Positions 27,155 through 35,897 are shown, numbered from the stretch's first letter. The stretch: DNA of 64,000 nt from Egicoccus sp. AB-alg2 (GCF_041821065.1 NZ_JBGUAX010000001.1:186001-250000); one strand, 5' to 3'. The notes: generated from the sequence alone by a model not told the origin. A program made the numbers and translations.

Positions 27155-28920
27155 CCACCCACCGTCGGTTCGAAGCTCCCGGCGATCGCCGGGAACTGCT
27201 GGGCGACCTCGTCCCAGTTCCCGGCCGGCGCCTGGAGGTTGAGTGCGTACGCGTGCCCGAGGTCGTCGGCGAGCACGTTGAGGTTGATCGCCTGCAGCGA
27301 CGCGCCGCCGCTGGCGTAGGTGTACTCCCACATCGCCGCGTCCCAGTCGCGGTAGGTCGCCGGTTGCAGGCGCACGCGTTCGTAGTCGGACTGGCGCTGC
27401 GCGAACGCGGCCTCCGCGGCTTCCCAGTCCGCCACGGGGTCCGAGGCGGGGTCGTCGGTCCAGTCCACCCGCAGGTACGCCCCCGTCTCGGGATCGACCC
27501 AGTCGGTGCGGTTGCCGTCGGCGGCCCGCTCCTGCCAGTCCGGCGGGACGGCGACCCGGTAGGTCGCCCCTTCGACGACCTGCCAGTCGCCGGGTGGGTC
27601 GCTCTCCGGGACGGCGAACGACTCGTCGCCCGCGGGCGCGTCCTCGTTGCCGTCGGCCGGTTCGGTGGTGCCGGTGGCGGCGTCGTCGGTCGGTGCCTCG
27701 TCGGCGCCGGCGTCTCCGGCGTCGCCGGTCGCCTCGTCGGTGGCGTCGTCGGGGGCGTCCTCGGTGGCGTCCTCGGTGGTCTCGTCGTCGGCGGGCGTCC
27801 GTTCGGCGGTGTCGGGGGACGCCTCGTCCGTGGATCCGCCCTGCGCCACCGGCGGATCGGCCTCGTCGGGCGTCCCGTCGTCACCGCCGAGCACGAAGAC
27901 CAGGGCGGCGACGATGGCCAGCATCGCCACCGCGGCCAGGATCATCGACCGGCGTCGGCCGGCGGAACCGCCGGTGACGGTCCTCCCTTCCGCCTCCAGG
28001 GGCGGTGTGTCGTCGTTCGCCGGGCCACGGACGGCTGCGCCGACGGGCCCGGCCACCGTGGCGGCGACGTCGTCGGCGGCCAGCGTCATCGCGGAGGCCG
28101 GGATGCCGGCCACGGTCGCCAACTGCTCGCGCACGCGGTCGGCGTCGGGACGGGCCGCGGGGTCCTTGCGCAGCAGGGCGGTCAGCGTGTCGCGCATGGC
28201 GTCGGCGCGTTCGAAGGGCCGCGCGGGCTCGTTGACCACCGCGTGGACCGTTGCCAGCGGCGTGCGCCGCTCGAAGGGCGGCGCGCCCTCCACCGCGAAG
28301 TACAGCGTGGCGCCCAGCCCCCACAGGTCGGCCGGCGGGGCGGCCGCCTCCCCGCGGGCCTGCTCCGGGGCGAGGTAGCTCGGTGACCCGAGCGCGACGC
28401 CCGTGCGGGTCAGGCTGACCTCGCCCGCCAGCGCCGCGATGCCGAAGTCGGCCAACTTCACCGTGCCGTCGTCGAGGACGAAGACGTTGCTCGGCTTCAC
28501 GTCGCGGTGGACGACGCCGCGGCGATGCGCCTCCGAGAGCACCTCGAGGAGCCCGAAGCCCAGCGCCGCCGCCGCCGCCTCCGGCAGGGGCCCCTGTTCC
28601 TGCACCCGTTGGCGCAGCGTCGGCGCGGCGACGTACTCCATGACCAGATGCACCACGTCACCGTCGTCGATGACGTCGTGGACCACGACGGCACCGGGAT
28701 GGTCCAGACGGGCGGCGGCGCGTGCCTCGGCCAGCACCCGGCGGCGCAGGCGTACCCGCTCCTCGTCGGACAACTCGTCCGGGATCTCCACCTCTTTGAC
28801 GGCGACGGGACGGCCGAGCGTCTCGTCGGTGGCCTGCCACACGGTGCCGCCGCCCCCACGGGCGATCCGGCGGACGAGTTCGTATCGTCCGCCGACACGT
28901 CGTCGGGTCACCGGTTCCAC
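27151..28920 (-). CDS. Transmembrane serine/threonine protein kinase with outer sensor-like domain
   Basis: A 589-residue PknB-type Hanks kinase. The glycine loop is IARGGGGTVW (19-28), ATP lysine Lys42 (AVKEVE), catalytic loop HRDVKPSN with Asp140, DFG at 158-160, and activation loop GSPSYLAPEQ. One membrane helix (about 325-345, MILAAVAMLAIVAALVFVL) is followed by a long acidic Thr/Asp/Glu/Ala linker (about 347-440) and a folded outer domain of about 140 residues containing YRVAVPPDWQERA and TYRDWDAAMWEYTY, without PASTA repeats. The outer domain probably senses a wall or membrane signal. GTG 28920 is the start, with GTG 28911 possible. It heads the run into the epimerase and Mrp genes. Confidence 0.92.
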   Translation of the reverse strand: MEPVTRRRVGGRYELVRRIARGGGGTVWQATDETLGRPVAVKEVEIPDELSDEERVRLRRRVLAEARAAARLDHPGAVVVHDVIDDGDVVHLVMEYVAAPTLRQRVQEQGPLPEAAAAALGFGLLEVLSEAHRRGVVHRDVKPSNVFVLDDGTVKLADFGIAALAGEVSLTRTGVALGSPSYLAPEQARGEAAAPPADLWGLGATLYFAVEGAPPFERRTPLATVHAVVNEPARPFERADAMRDTLTALLRKDPAARPDADRVREQLATVAGIPASAMTLAADDVAATVAGPVGAAVRGPANDDTPPLEAEGRTVTGGSAGRRRSMILAAVAMLAIVAALVFVLGGDDGTPDEADPPVAQGGSTDEASPDTAERTPADDETTEDATEDAPDDATDEATGDAGDAGADEAPTDDAATGTTEPADGNEDAPAGDESFAVPESDPPGDWQVVEGATYRVAVPPDWQERAADGNRTDWVDPETGAYLRVDWTDDPASDPVADWEAAEAAFAQRQSDYERVRLQPATYRDWDAAMWEYTYASGGASLQAINLNVLADDLGHAYALNLQAPAGNWDEVAQQFPAIAGSFEPTVGG

Positions 28921-29170
28921 GGCACCGACCGTAAGCGTCGGATGCCGTGGTGGGGACCCGCCCGCCCCCTGCCGAACGGGCGGAACCGGCGTGCCGTCGG
29001 CGCCGGCACGTCCCGACCGAGGTGGCGAGACACCGCCGAGGCACGCCACTCCGTCCAGCGGGACCGGAGCAGGTCACTGGCCGAACACCCCGCCACGCCC
29101 GGCGGGCGCCGGCGACGACTACTTGGCTCGGCCCAACCGCTGGAGAGGGCGGCCGGGGGAAGGAGCACGC

Positions 29171-30754
29171 GTGCCGGAGTTCGACCTCGCGACGATCGAC
29201 CTGGCCATCATCGGCGCCTACATCGTGGGCATCCTCGGGATCGGCTTCTGGGTCGGCCGCGGCAAGGAGGACTCCGAGGGGTTCTTCCTGGCCGGCCGCG
29301 GCATGGTGTGGCCGCTCGTCGGCTTCGCGCTGATCTCCGCCAACTTCTCCGGATCGCTGTACCTCGGGCTGGCCGGTGCCGGCTACAGCCAGGGCATCGC
29401 GGTCTGGAACTACGAGTGGATGGCGACGCTCGTCCTCGTGTTCTTCGCCGTCCTGATCCTGCCGATCTACCTGCAGTCGAAGATCCAGACCGTCCCGGAG
29501 TTCCTCGAGCGCCGCTACGACAAGAGGTCACGAAAGGCGTTCTCCGCCTTCAACGTGGTCACCGGGATGCTCATCGACAGCGCCGGCGCCATGTTCGCCG
29601 GTGCGCTCGTGCTGTCACTGCTGTTCCCCGACGTCCCGCTGATGGTGCACATCATCGCGATCGCCCTGCTCGGCGGCATCTACGTCGCGCTGGGCGGTCT
29701 GCAGGCCGTCATGATCACCGACACGATCCAGGGGGTCCTGCTGCTCGGTGCCGGCGGCGTCATCTTCGTGGCGGCGTTCGCCAACTTCGACTTCGACTGG
29801 TCGGTTCTGCCGGAGCTCGCACCCGAGGGCGGCTTCACCATCGCTCCTCCCCCGGACGACGACTTCCTGCCCTGGCCGGGGTTGTTCACCGGCGCGATCT
29901 GGCTCGGCTTCTACGTCTGGATCACCAACCACATGGTGGTCCAGAAGGTCCTGTCGGCGAAGAACCTCGACCACGGCCGCTGGGGGGCCCTGTTCGCCGG
30001 CTTCATGCAGCTGCCCCTGCTGATCCTGCTGATCTTCCCGGGCATCCTGGCCCGCGGCTTCTTCGACGAGCTGCCCGACGACGACCTGGCCTGGCCCGCC
30101 CTCGTCTTCGAGATCCTGCCGGTCGGGTTGCGCGGCCTGATCGTCGCGGCACTGATCGCCGCGCTGATGTCGACCCTCGACTCCGTGCTCAACGGCGCCT
30201 CCAGCCTGGTCGTCAACGACTTCATCCGGGAACGCCGGGACTACACCGAACGGCAGCTGTTGCTGCGCGGCCGCATCCTGGTCGGCGTGTTCATGGTCAT
30301 CGCCGCCGCGTGGGCGCCCGTGATCCTCACCTTCGAAGGCATCGTCGAGTTCTTCCAGTCCTTCCTCGGGTACGTGACGATGCCGATCGTGATCGTCCTG
30401 CTCGGCGGGATCTTCTGGAAGCGCGCGTCGCGGCAGGCCGGCTTCTGGACGCTGGCGACCATCTTCCCGCTGGGCCTGGTCGCCTTCTTCGCGACCGAGA
30501 TCTTCGAGCTGATCGAGATCCAGTTCCTCTACGGCACCGGCATCATGTTCGCGATCAGCGTGATCGCCTTTGTCGTGATCTCCCTCGCGACCCCCGCGCC
30601 GGATCCCTCGACCTTCGAGGAGGTCAGCTTCGACCGGGACGTCTGGCGCAAGGAGAGCCTCGAGCTCGCCGAAAAGCCGAAGTACCAGAACTACCGCTGG
30701 CTCGCCGGTGCCCTGTTCGTGCTCACCATCGCCGTCATCATCCCGTTCATCTGA
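29171..30754 (+). CDS. Sodium:solute symporter (SSS family)
   Basis: A 527-residue SSS-family transporter with about 13-14 helices. The N-terminal DLAIIGAYIVGILGIGFWVGRG and SEGFFLAGRGMVWPLVGFALISANFSGSLYLGLAG carry the family's first helices and Na+ site; GLIVAALIAALMSTLDSVLNGASSL is the C-terminal Na2-site helix with the conserved Ser/Thr residues. The sequence is closest in layout to the SGLT-like sugar/myo-inositol branch. It imports an organic solute with Na+; substrate not determinable. GTG 29171 follows GGGGAAGGAGC. Thirteen bases past its stop starts a Usp gene, a likely operon. Confidence 0.92.
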   Translation: MPEFDLATIDLAIIGAYIVGILGIGFWVGRGKEDSEGFFLAGRGMVWPLVGFALISANFSGSLYLGLAGAGYSQGIAVWNYEWMATLVLVFFAVLILPIYLQSKIQTVPEFLERRYDKRSRKAFSAFNVVTGMLIDSAGAMFAGALVLSLLFPDVPLMVHIIAIALLGGIYVALGGLQAVMITDTIQGVLLLGAGGVIFVAAFANFDFDWSVLPELAPEGGFTIAPPPDDDFLPWPGLFTGAIWLGFYVWITNHMVVQKVLSAKNLDHGRWGALFAGFMQLPLLILLIFPGILARGFFDELPDDDLAWPALVFEILPVGLRGLIVAALIAALMSTLDSVLNGASSLVVNDFIRERRDYTERQLLLRGRILVGVFMVIAAAWAPVILTFEGIVEFFQSFLGYVTMPIVIVLLGGIFWKRASRQAGFWTLATIFPLGLVAFFATEIFELIEIQFLYGTGIMFAISVIAFVVISLATPAPDPSTFEEVSFDRDVWRKESLELAEKPKYQNYRWLAGALFVLTIAVIIPFI

Positions 30755-30766
30755 GGAGGCCCGTCG

Positions 30767-31204
30767 ATGCCCTTCTTGCCCACCACGGTGCTCGTCGCGA
30801 CCGATGGCAGCGAGAGCAGCCGGGCCGCTCTGCTGGCCGCCGTGGACCTGTGCCGCGCCACCTCGTCGCCCCTGCACCTCGTGCACGCGAAATCGACCTC
30901 ACCGACGTTGCGCGGCCGCCCCATGACCCCGGGGCAGCGCACCGCCACCGAAGACGAGGGCGAGCAGCTGCTGAAACGTGAGGCCGAGGCGGCTGCCGAC
31001 GCCGGCTGGGAGGTCGAGGGGACCCACCTTCGCCACGGCGACAGCGCCGACCGGGTCATCGGCCAGGTCCAGGCGGAGCTCGGGGCCGGGTTGCTGGTCG
31101 TCGCCGCCGGCCGCTCCGGCTCGGTGGCCGGGCGACTGCTGCGGCCCACCGGCGCCGGCACGGTCCGCCGCGCGCCCGGCTCCGTGCTGGTCGTCCGCGC
31201 GTGA
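30767..31204 (+). CDS. Universal stress protein (UspA family)
   Basis: A 145-residue single Usp domain. VLVATDGSESSRAALLAAVDL is the N-terminal strand and ATP loop. The G-2x-G-9x-G-(S/T) nucleotide motif appears in AAGRSGSVAGRLLRPTGAGTV, so it is probably an ATP-binding Usp. ATG 30767 lies just after a strong GAGGAGG site that overlaps the symporter stop region. Usp proteins placed after secondary transporters (for example TeaD with the TeaABC ectoine system) modulate transport activity; a similar role here is inference. Confidence 0.9.
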   Translation: MPFLPTTVLVATDGSESSRAALLAAVDLCRATSSPLHLVHAKSTSPTLRGRPMTPGQRTATEDEGEQLLKREAEAAADAGWEVEGTHLRHGDSADRVIGQVQAELGAGLLVVAAGRSGSVAGRLLRPTGAGTVRRAPGSVLVVRA

Positions 31205-31222
31205 TCGACGACCTCGCACCGG

Positions 31223-32257
31223 TCACCGCACAGCGGTCTCGCAGAACGTGATCGCCCGGGTCGCCGGATCGATGCGGACCCTCGTGCCCTGCGGGACGGT
31301 CCAGATCGGGTCGGTGTGCCCGAAGTCGACGTTGGTGACGACGGGCAGGTCGTGGAGGCCCTGCTCCCCGCGCACGACGTCGAGGATGGCGTCGTCGTAC
31401 CGCCCGTGCTCCTCGACCGGCAGGTTCGCGCCGCCGGGACGACCGAAGACGAGGCCGGCCAACCGCTCGAGCTCTCCCGTCAGCGCCAGCGTGCGCAGCA
31501 GGTAGGTGAGGCGTTCTGGAGGAGGTTGGTCCTCGCTCGTCTCCAGGAAGAGCACCACGCCCTCGAGCGACGGCCACCACGCCGTGCCACGCAGGAAGTC
31601 CAGCACCTCGAGGCATCCCACGAGCGACGGGCCTTCGTGCACGACGCCGCCGTGCCACCGCCACCCCGTAGGCGGCTGCAGTGCCCGTGCCTGCTGCTGG
31701 TCGGCCGGATCCGCCCAGTCGCGCTGCTCGACCGTCCAGCCGCCGCGGTTCTCCGGCCACTGGAGCGGTGCCGTGGGCTCGAACAGGGTCCGACGGATGC
31801 CGTCGACGAGGTAGTCGTGCAGACCGGCGTTCTCCGCGAAGCCGGCCATGATGGCCGGGCCGTAGAACGACACGACGCCGGCACGCAGCAGCGCCATCTG
31901 GGTGATGGTGGTGTCGGAGTAGCCGAGGAACACCTTGGGGTTCGCGGCCAGCAGGTCGAGGTCGAGGTGCGGGAGGAGCCGGATCGAGTCGTCACCGCCG
32001 ATCACCGACACGACGCCGGCGATGTCCGGATCGGCGAACGCACGATGGAGATCGTCGGCCCGCGCCGCGGGCTTCGCCGCCAGTGTGGCCGCGTCCGCGA
32101 GCGTGTGCGGCATCTCGACGATCTCGACCCCGAACGCCTCCTCGAGCTGCCGCTTGCCGGCCTCGTAGCGGTGGGGGAAGGTCCCCGCGCCGCCCCACGA
32201 CAAGGAGACCGCGGCCAGCCGGTCGCCTGCCCGCAAGCGCCGTGGCTTCGTCAGCAT
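31223..32257 (-). CDS. S66-family serine peptidase (LD-carboxypeptidase/MccF-like)
   Basis: A 344-residue S66 peptidase. The nucleophile Ser114 lies in FLGYSDTT; the catalytic glutamate is in VLFLETSE and the histidine in VDFGHTDP. The N-terminal LRAGDRLAAVSLSWGGAG matches MccF-like proteins, and the longer size plus the GGDDSIRLLP segment resembles MccF rather than murein LD-carboxypeptidase A. MccF enzymes cleave acyl-sulfamide or peptidyl-nucleotide bonds and can give microcin C immunity; wall recycling is the alternative. ATG 32257. Convergent with the Usp gene; the 62-bp repeat array lies upstream. Confidence 0.88.
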   Translation of the reverse strand: MLTKPRRLRAGDRLAAVSLSWGGAGTFPHRYEAGKRQLEEAFGVEIVEMPHTLADAATLAAKPAARADDLHRAFADPDIAGVVSVIGGDDSIRLLPHLDLDLLAANPKVFLGYSDTTITQMALLRAGVVSFYGPAIMAGFAENAGLHDYLVDGIRRTLFEPTAPLQWPENRGGWTVEQRDWADPADQQQARALQPPTGWRWHGGVVHEGPSLVGCLEVLDFLRGTAWWPSLEGVVLFLETSEDQPPPERLTYLLRTLALTGELERLAGLVFGRPGGANLPVEEHGRYDDAILDVVRGEQGLHDLPVVTNVDFGHTDPIWTVPQGTRVRIDPATRAITFCETAVR

Positions 32258-32777
32258 CGCGTCCCTCCCGCGGCGAACCGCGTCGCCGAACCCGACCCTA
32301 CAGCTGCCACCACGACGACCCGGTGCCAGCCTGCCTTCTCCGGGCTGGGAGCCTGTCGAACACCGCGCCTGGACCGCGCGCGATGCGGCTGGCCCTCGGC
32401 TCCGCGACTACCTCCTCGCTCCGGGGCAAGAGCGCAGCCGCACGGCTCAGGCGCTGCGAGCGCCCTCGGTGCGTCCGGCCTGCCGGTCCGTGTTCCTGGA
32501 CGAGGGGCGCGCGCTCCGCCCCGGACGTCGACATGCCGGAAACCTGGCCATGCTCAGGGAGTGGGCGGGCGCTCGGCCCGGCCCGACCGCCGGAACGCCG
32601 GAAACCTGGCCATGCTCAGGGAATGGGCGGGCGCTCGGCCCGGCCCGACCGCCGGAACGCCGGAAACCTGGCCATGCTCAGGGAGTCGGCGGGCGCGCGG
32701 TCCGCCCCGGACGTCGGCATGCAAGAAACCTGGCCATGCTCGGCACCACCGTGTCAGCCTCGGGTTGGTAGGCCCGT
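32258..32777. other. 520-base gene-free interval with tandem repeats
   Basis: No credible coding sequence lies between the MccF-like gene start and the MFS gene stop, both on the minus strand. The interval carries the promoter region of the peptidase gene near 32258-32340, then about 180 bases of unremarkable DNA and a 62-bp tandem array from about 32500. Reading frames crossing the array are out of register from copy to copy because 62 is not a multiple of three, and contain no recognisable protein. Confidence 0.7.
32535..32744. repeat. 62-bp tandem repeat, three full copies and a partial fourth
   Basis: Copies start at 32535, 32597, 32659 and 32721, an exact 62-base period. Each begins with (G)CCGGAAACCTGGCCATGCTC and continues with AGGGAGTGGGCGGGCGC. 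The second is almost identical to the first; the third diverges at its 3' half, where it reads CCGCCCCGGACGTCGGCAT, a sequence that also lies just before the first copy (32518-32534), so a degenerate extra half-unit precedes the array. The fourth copy keeps the AAACCTGGCCATGCTC core only. The sequence is intergenic. Confidence 0.9.
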
Positions 32778-34028
32778 TCAACGATGTTGGAGGTCACGGT
32801 TGCCGGCGATGGCGGCGTCGATGGCGTCTCGGTGCATGGTGGCCGCCAGGACGGCTGCTGCGGCGCCGACGGCAAGGGCGGCCAGCAGGAACGGCGCTCG
32901 AAGGCCCGCCGTGCTGGCGATCGCGCCGCCGACGATCGCGCCGAGGGGGGCTGGGCCGAGGCCGATGACCCGCACGCCGGTGATGACCCGACCGAGCATC
33001 CGGGCAGGTGGTATTGCTTGGCGCAGCGACTGCGCGACCACGTTGCGCGATGCGATGGACGCAGCGGTGATGAACAGCATCGCCGCAGCCAGAAGCGGGC
33101 CGCGTGCGGCGGCGAGCCCGGCAGTGGAGGCAGCGCTCACCGTGACCGTCGACACCATCACGGTGCGTCGGTGCCACCGGGTCACCAGCCGGCCAGCGGT
33201 CAGCGCCCCGAGCAGGCCGCCAGCGGCACCGACCGCGATCAGCAGCCCGTACCCGAACGCCGAGACCTCGAGGAGTTCGATCGCGAACAGCACGAAGACC
33301 GCGCCGACGGCTGCCGCGCCGAAGTTCGCCAGCCCGGCCGAGATGGCGATCGGTCGCAGCAGCTGGTGGGTCCAGACGTAGCGGAGCCCGTCAACGACGT
33401 CCGCTGACATCTTCGACGTCACATCCGCGGGCGCGTCGAGGTCGGGAGTCGGCCGCAGGTCGGTGCGCACGAACCACACGAACAGCGTGGCGGCCAGGTA
33501 GGTGCCGGCGTCGAGGAAGAACGGTGCGGCAGCAGCGAGCGCGAACAGCGCCCCGCCGATCGGCGCGCCGGCGATCTGGTTGGTCACCATCTGAGCGGAC
33601 AGCAGCCGGCCGTTGGCGACCTCGAGCTGATCGGCCGCAGCGAGCTTCGGCACCGACGCCTGGGCCGCCGAATCCGCCAGCGTCTCCCCGATCGCGATCG
33701 CGGTCGCGGTCACGTACAGGATCAGCAGGTTCACCGCCCCGGTGGCCACCGCGACCGCGAACACGGTCGCGACGACACCACGCGCCGCCTGGACCCCGAT
33801 CAGCAACCGTCGCCGGTCCGCACGGTCGACCACCGCGCCGGTGACCGGCCCCAGCAGCAACCACGGCAGATACGTCAGCGCCGTCACTCCGGAGATCAGC
33901 AGCGGCTCTCGCGTCAGCGTCACCGCCAGCAGCGGCAGCGCGACCAACCGCAACCCATCGCCGAGGTTCGACAACGTCGAGGCCGCCCAGAACCACCAGT
34001 AGTCCCGCGACAGCCGCCCGGTCACCAT
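32778..34028 (-). CDS. MFS transporter (enterobactin-exporter/MFS_3-like)
   Basis: A 416-residue 12-helix major facilitator. LSRDYWWFWAASTLSNLGDGLRLVALPLLAV is typical of the EntS/MFS_3 exporters; the A-loop motif between TM2 and TM3 appears as AVVDRADRRRLLIGV. Substrate cannot be read; these proteins usually export siderophores, drugs or macrolides. ATG 34028. The gene lies between the repeat array and an alpha/beta hydrolase gene, none obviously linked. Its GC content looks similar to the surroundings. Confidence 0.85.
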   Translation of the reverse strand: MVTGRLSRDYWWFWAASTLSNLGDGLRLVALPLLAVTLTREPLLISGVTALTYLPWLLLGPVTGAVVDRADRRRLLIGVQAARGVVATVFAVAVATGAVNLLILYVTATAIAIGETLADSAAQASVPKLAAADQLEVANGRLLSAQMVTNQIAGAPIGGALFALAAAAPFFLDAGTYLAATLFVWFVRTDLRPTPDLDAPADVTSKMSADVVDGLRYVWTHQLLRPIAISAGLANFGAAAVGAVFVLFAIELLEVSAFGYGLLIAVGAAGGLLGALTAGRLVTRWHRRTVMVSTVTVSAASTAGLAAARGPLLAAAMLFITAASIASRNVVAQSLRQAIPPARMLGRVITGVRVIGLGPAPLGAIVGGAIASTAGLRAPFLLAALAVGAAAAVLAATMHRDAIDAAIAGNRDLQHR

Positions 34029-34234
34029 GCCCCTTCGCCAAACGAGCCGACACGTTAGACAGAGACGGTGCGCCCGTGCGGAAACACCCTGGAGTCGCTC
34101 TGCGCCGCCTCGCCCGCGGTCGTGCGCCCCAAGCCGCTGCCGATCTCCAGGGACAAGGCGAACGCCCTGGCGGCGCGTCCATTTGGCGTGTACACCGCTA
34201 CCGCAGTGAAGAGGGGGCGAACGGCGCGACGGCG

Positions 34235-34852
34235 CTACGCGGGGACGGCCCGCCGCACCCAGTCACCGATCGCAGTCACCACCTCGACGTCCCCCACCAG
34301 GGCGCGGTGATCGAGGTGCGGGAATCTCAGCAGCTCGCCGCCGTAGCGGTCCACCACTGGGCGACCGCGCGTGTCGGCGAAGTCCCGGCCCGCGACCACC
34401 AGCAGCGGCACGTCGATGCTCGGCACCGACACCCCACGCTGCCGTTCCCCCAGGGCCAACAGCGACTCCGGACGGTGACGCACGCCGGGCGGCACGGGCC
34501 CGTAGGCCGACTCGGCCTCGTAGACACCGGGTGTCGGCTCGACCGTGGCGTCGCGTCGGCCGAGCTCGGCCGGCAGGCTCGGTTCGATGACGACCAGCGC
34601 CGCCGGCGACGTGGTTGCCGCCGCCAGCATCGCGACCAGCCCGCCCATGCTCCAGCCACACAGCACATGGCGGGCATCCCCGGCGGCGGCCACGACACGC
34701 CCGGTGTAGTCGGCCATGCCGGCGTGCGCGACGTGGAGCCCGTCCTGGAGGTCCGGCGCCACCACCTCGACATCGGTCAGCCAGTCGGACCAGCGGTCGA
34801 AGACCCACGGTCCGCTGGTCGCGCCGTGCACCAGCACCAGCCGAACGGTCAC
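34235..34852 (-). CDS. Alpha/beta hydrolase
   Basis: A 205-residue alpha/beta-hydrolase. LVLVHGATSGPWVFDRW holds the oxyanion HG motif, the nucleophile elbow is CGWSMGG (Ser in G-W-S-M-G), the acid follows VAGRDFAD and the histidine is in FPHLDHRAL. It is small, with a reduced cap. Substrate unknown. GTG 34852 starts VTVRLVLVHG; no clear ribosome site, so it could be leaderless. The 206 bases between it and the MFS gene contain nothing I recognise. Confidence 0.8.
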   Translation of the reverse strand: MTVRLVLVHGATSGPWVFDRWSDWLTDVEVVAPDLQDGLHVAHAGMADYTGRVVAAAGDARHVLCGWSMGGLVAMLAAATTSPAALVVIEPSLPAELGRRDATVEPTPGVYEAESAYGPVPPGVRHRPESLLALGERQRGVSVPSIDVPLLVVAGRDFADTRGRPVVDRYGGELLRFPHLDHRALVGDVEVVTAIGDWVRRAVPA

Positions 34853-34904
34853 GCCGCCCGTCCGCTGCTGCTCTGGGGCGGGCCGTGAGCCGACACCGGG
34901 GTCG

Positions 34905-35678
34905 TCACGACTCGGCGAGGCGACGGTTCGCCTCGGCGCCCATGAGCATCAGGCCGCCGTCGACGTTCAGCGACGCGCCGGTCGTGTAGGACGCCTCGGG
35001 CGAGGCGAGGTAGCGGACCGCGTGCGCGATCTCGAAGGCGTTGCCCGGGCGGGTGATCGCCAGCCCCGGGCGCGACCCCGCCTCCGGCTCCTCCTCGTGC
35101 TGCCCGGTCATCTTGGTGGCGATCTCGCCGGGCGCGATCGCATTGACCGTGATGTCGTACTCACCGAGCTCCAGCGCCATCACCTTCAGCAGCAGCCCGA
35201 GCCCGCCCTTGGCCGCGCAGTAGGCCGACGAGCCGAGCAGCGGCACGTGCTCGTGCACGGACGTGACAGCGACGATGCGCCCGCCCTGGCCGCGGTCGAC
35301 CATGTGCCGCGCAGCCGCCTGCATGGACAGGAAGGCGCCGGTCAGATCGACGTCGAGCACACGGCGCCACTCCTCGAGGTCCTGCTCCAGGAACGGTGTC
35401 GACGAGCCCTCGCCCGCGTTGTTCACGAAGACGTCGAGGTGCCCGAGTTCCTCGATGAGCTCCTCGACCACCCCGGGGCCCGAGGTCGCGTCGGAGAGGT
35501 CGAGCTGGCGGACGAAGGCCCGCTGACCGTGTTCCTCGACCTCGGCCTGGGTCTCCTTCGCGCCGTCCTCGTCGGCGTGGTAGGTGAGACCGACGTCGTA
35601 GCCGGCCTCGGCGAGTACCACGGCGGTGGCCTTGCCGATCCCGGAGCTGGCGCCGGTGATGATCGCGGTGCGGGCCAT
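34905..35678 (-). CDS. Classical short-chain dehydrogenase/reductase
   Basis: A 257-residue SDR. Cofactor motif TGASSGIGKA, the NNAG strand (FVNNAGEG), catalytic Ser in VTSVHEH and YCAAKGG (Tyr-x-x-x-Lys) are all present; NAIAPGEIATKM is the usual post-active-site turn. GLTYHADEDGAKE after strand two suggests NADP preference. It resembles the glucose-1-dehydrogenase/FabG-like SDRs of osmotolerant bacteria; the substrate is not known. ATG 35678 follows AGGAGAGG. Divergent from the DUF885 gene. Confidence 0.87.
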   Translation of the reverse strand: MARTAIITGASSGIGKATAVVLAEAGYDVGLTYHADEDGAKETQAEVEEHGQRAFVRQLDLSDATSGPGVVEELIEELGHLDVFVNNAGEGSSTPFLEQDLEEWRRVLDVDLTGAFLSMQAAARHMVDRGQGGRIVAVTSVHEHVPLLGSSAYCAAKGGLGLLLKVMALELGEYDITVNAIAPGEIATKMTGQHEEEPEAGSRPGLAITRPGNAFEIAHAVRYLASPEASYTTGASLNVDGGLMLMGAEANRRLAES

Positions 35679-35843
35679 GTACCTCTCCTGTGGACGCGTG
35701 GATCCGGGCGCCCAGCCTGCGGCGCGCCGGCGCGACCGGCGGCGGCGGGCCGGCACGAACGGCCGGGGACCTCGCCTGGCCCGGCGACGGACCGCCTGCC
35801 AGCATCGGTCGCCCGGTCCGCCTGTAGCCGACACGCCGGAGAC

Positions 35844-35897
35844 GACGTGCCCACCGCCGGAGACGTACCCACCGCCGGAGACGTACCCACCGCCGCA
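35844..35897. repeat. Three tandem 18-bp units at the start of the DUF885 gene
   Basis: Units GACGTRCCCACCGCCGGA at 35844-35861, 35862-35879 and 35880-35897 (last one ends GCA). In the gene frame they encode DVPTAG, DVPTAG and DVPTAA. The proposed GTG start lies in the first unit, so copy-number change would alter the N-terminus or the leader spacing without breaking the frame. Confidence 0.85.

Noticed and set aside
32535-32744. 62-bp array as a CRISPR
   Set aside because: The whole unit is repeated; there are no unique spacers and no cas genes.
34029-34234. Short frames between the MFS and hydrolase genes as a gene remnant
   Set aside because: No similarity to a transposase, integrase or other family could be recognised and the frames are short.
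34716-35846. N-terminal extension of the DUF885 frame over the SDR gene
   Set aside because: It is antisense to a complete SDR with all active-site motifs, and DUF885 similarity begins only after 35900.
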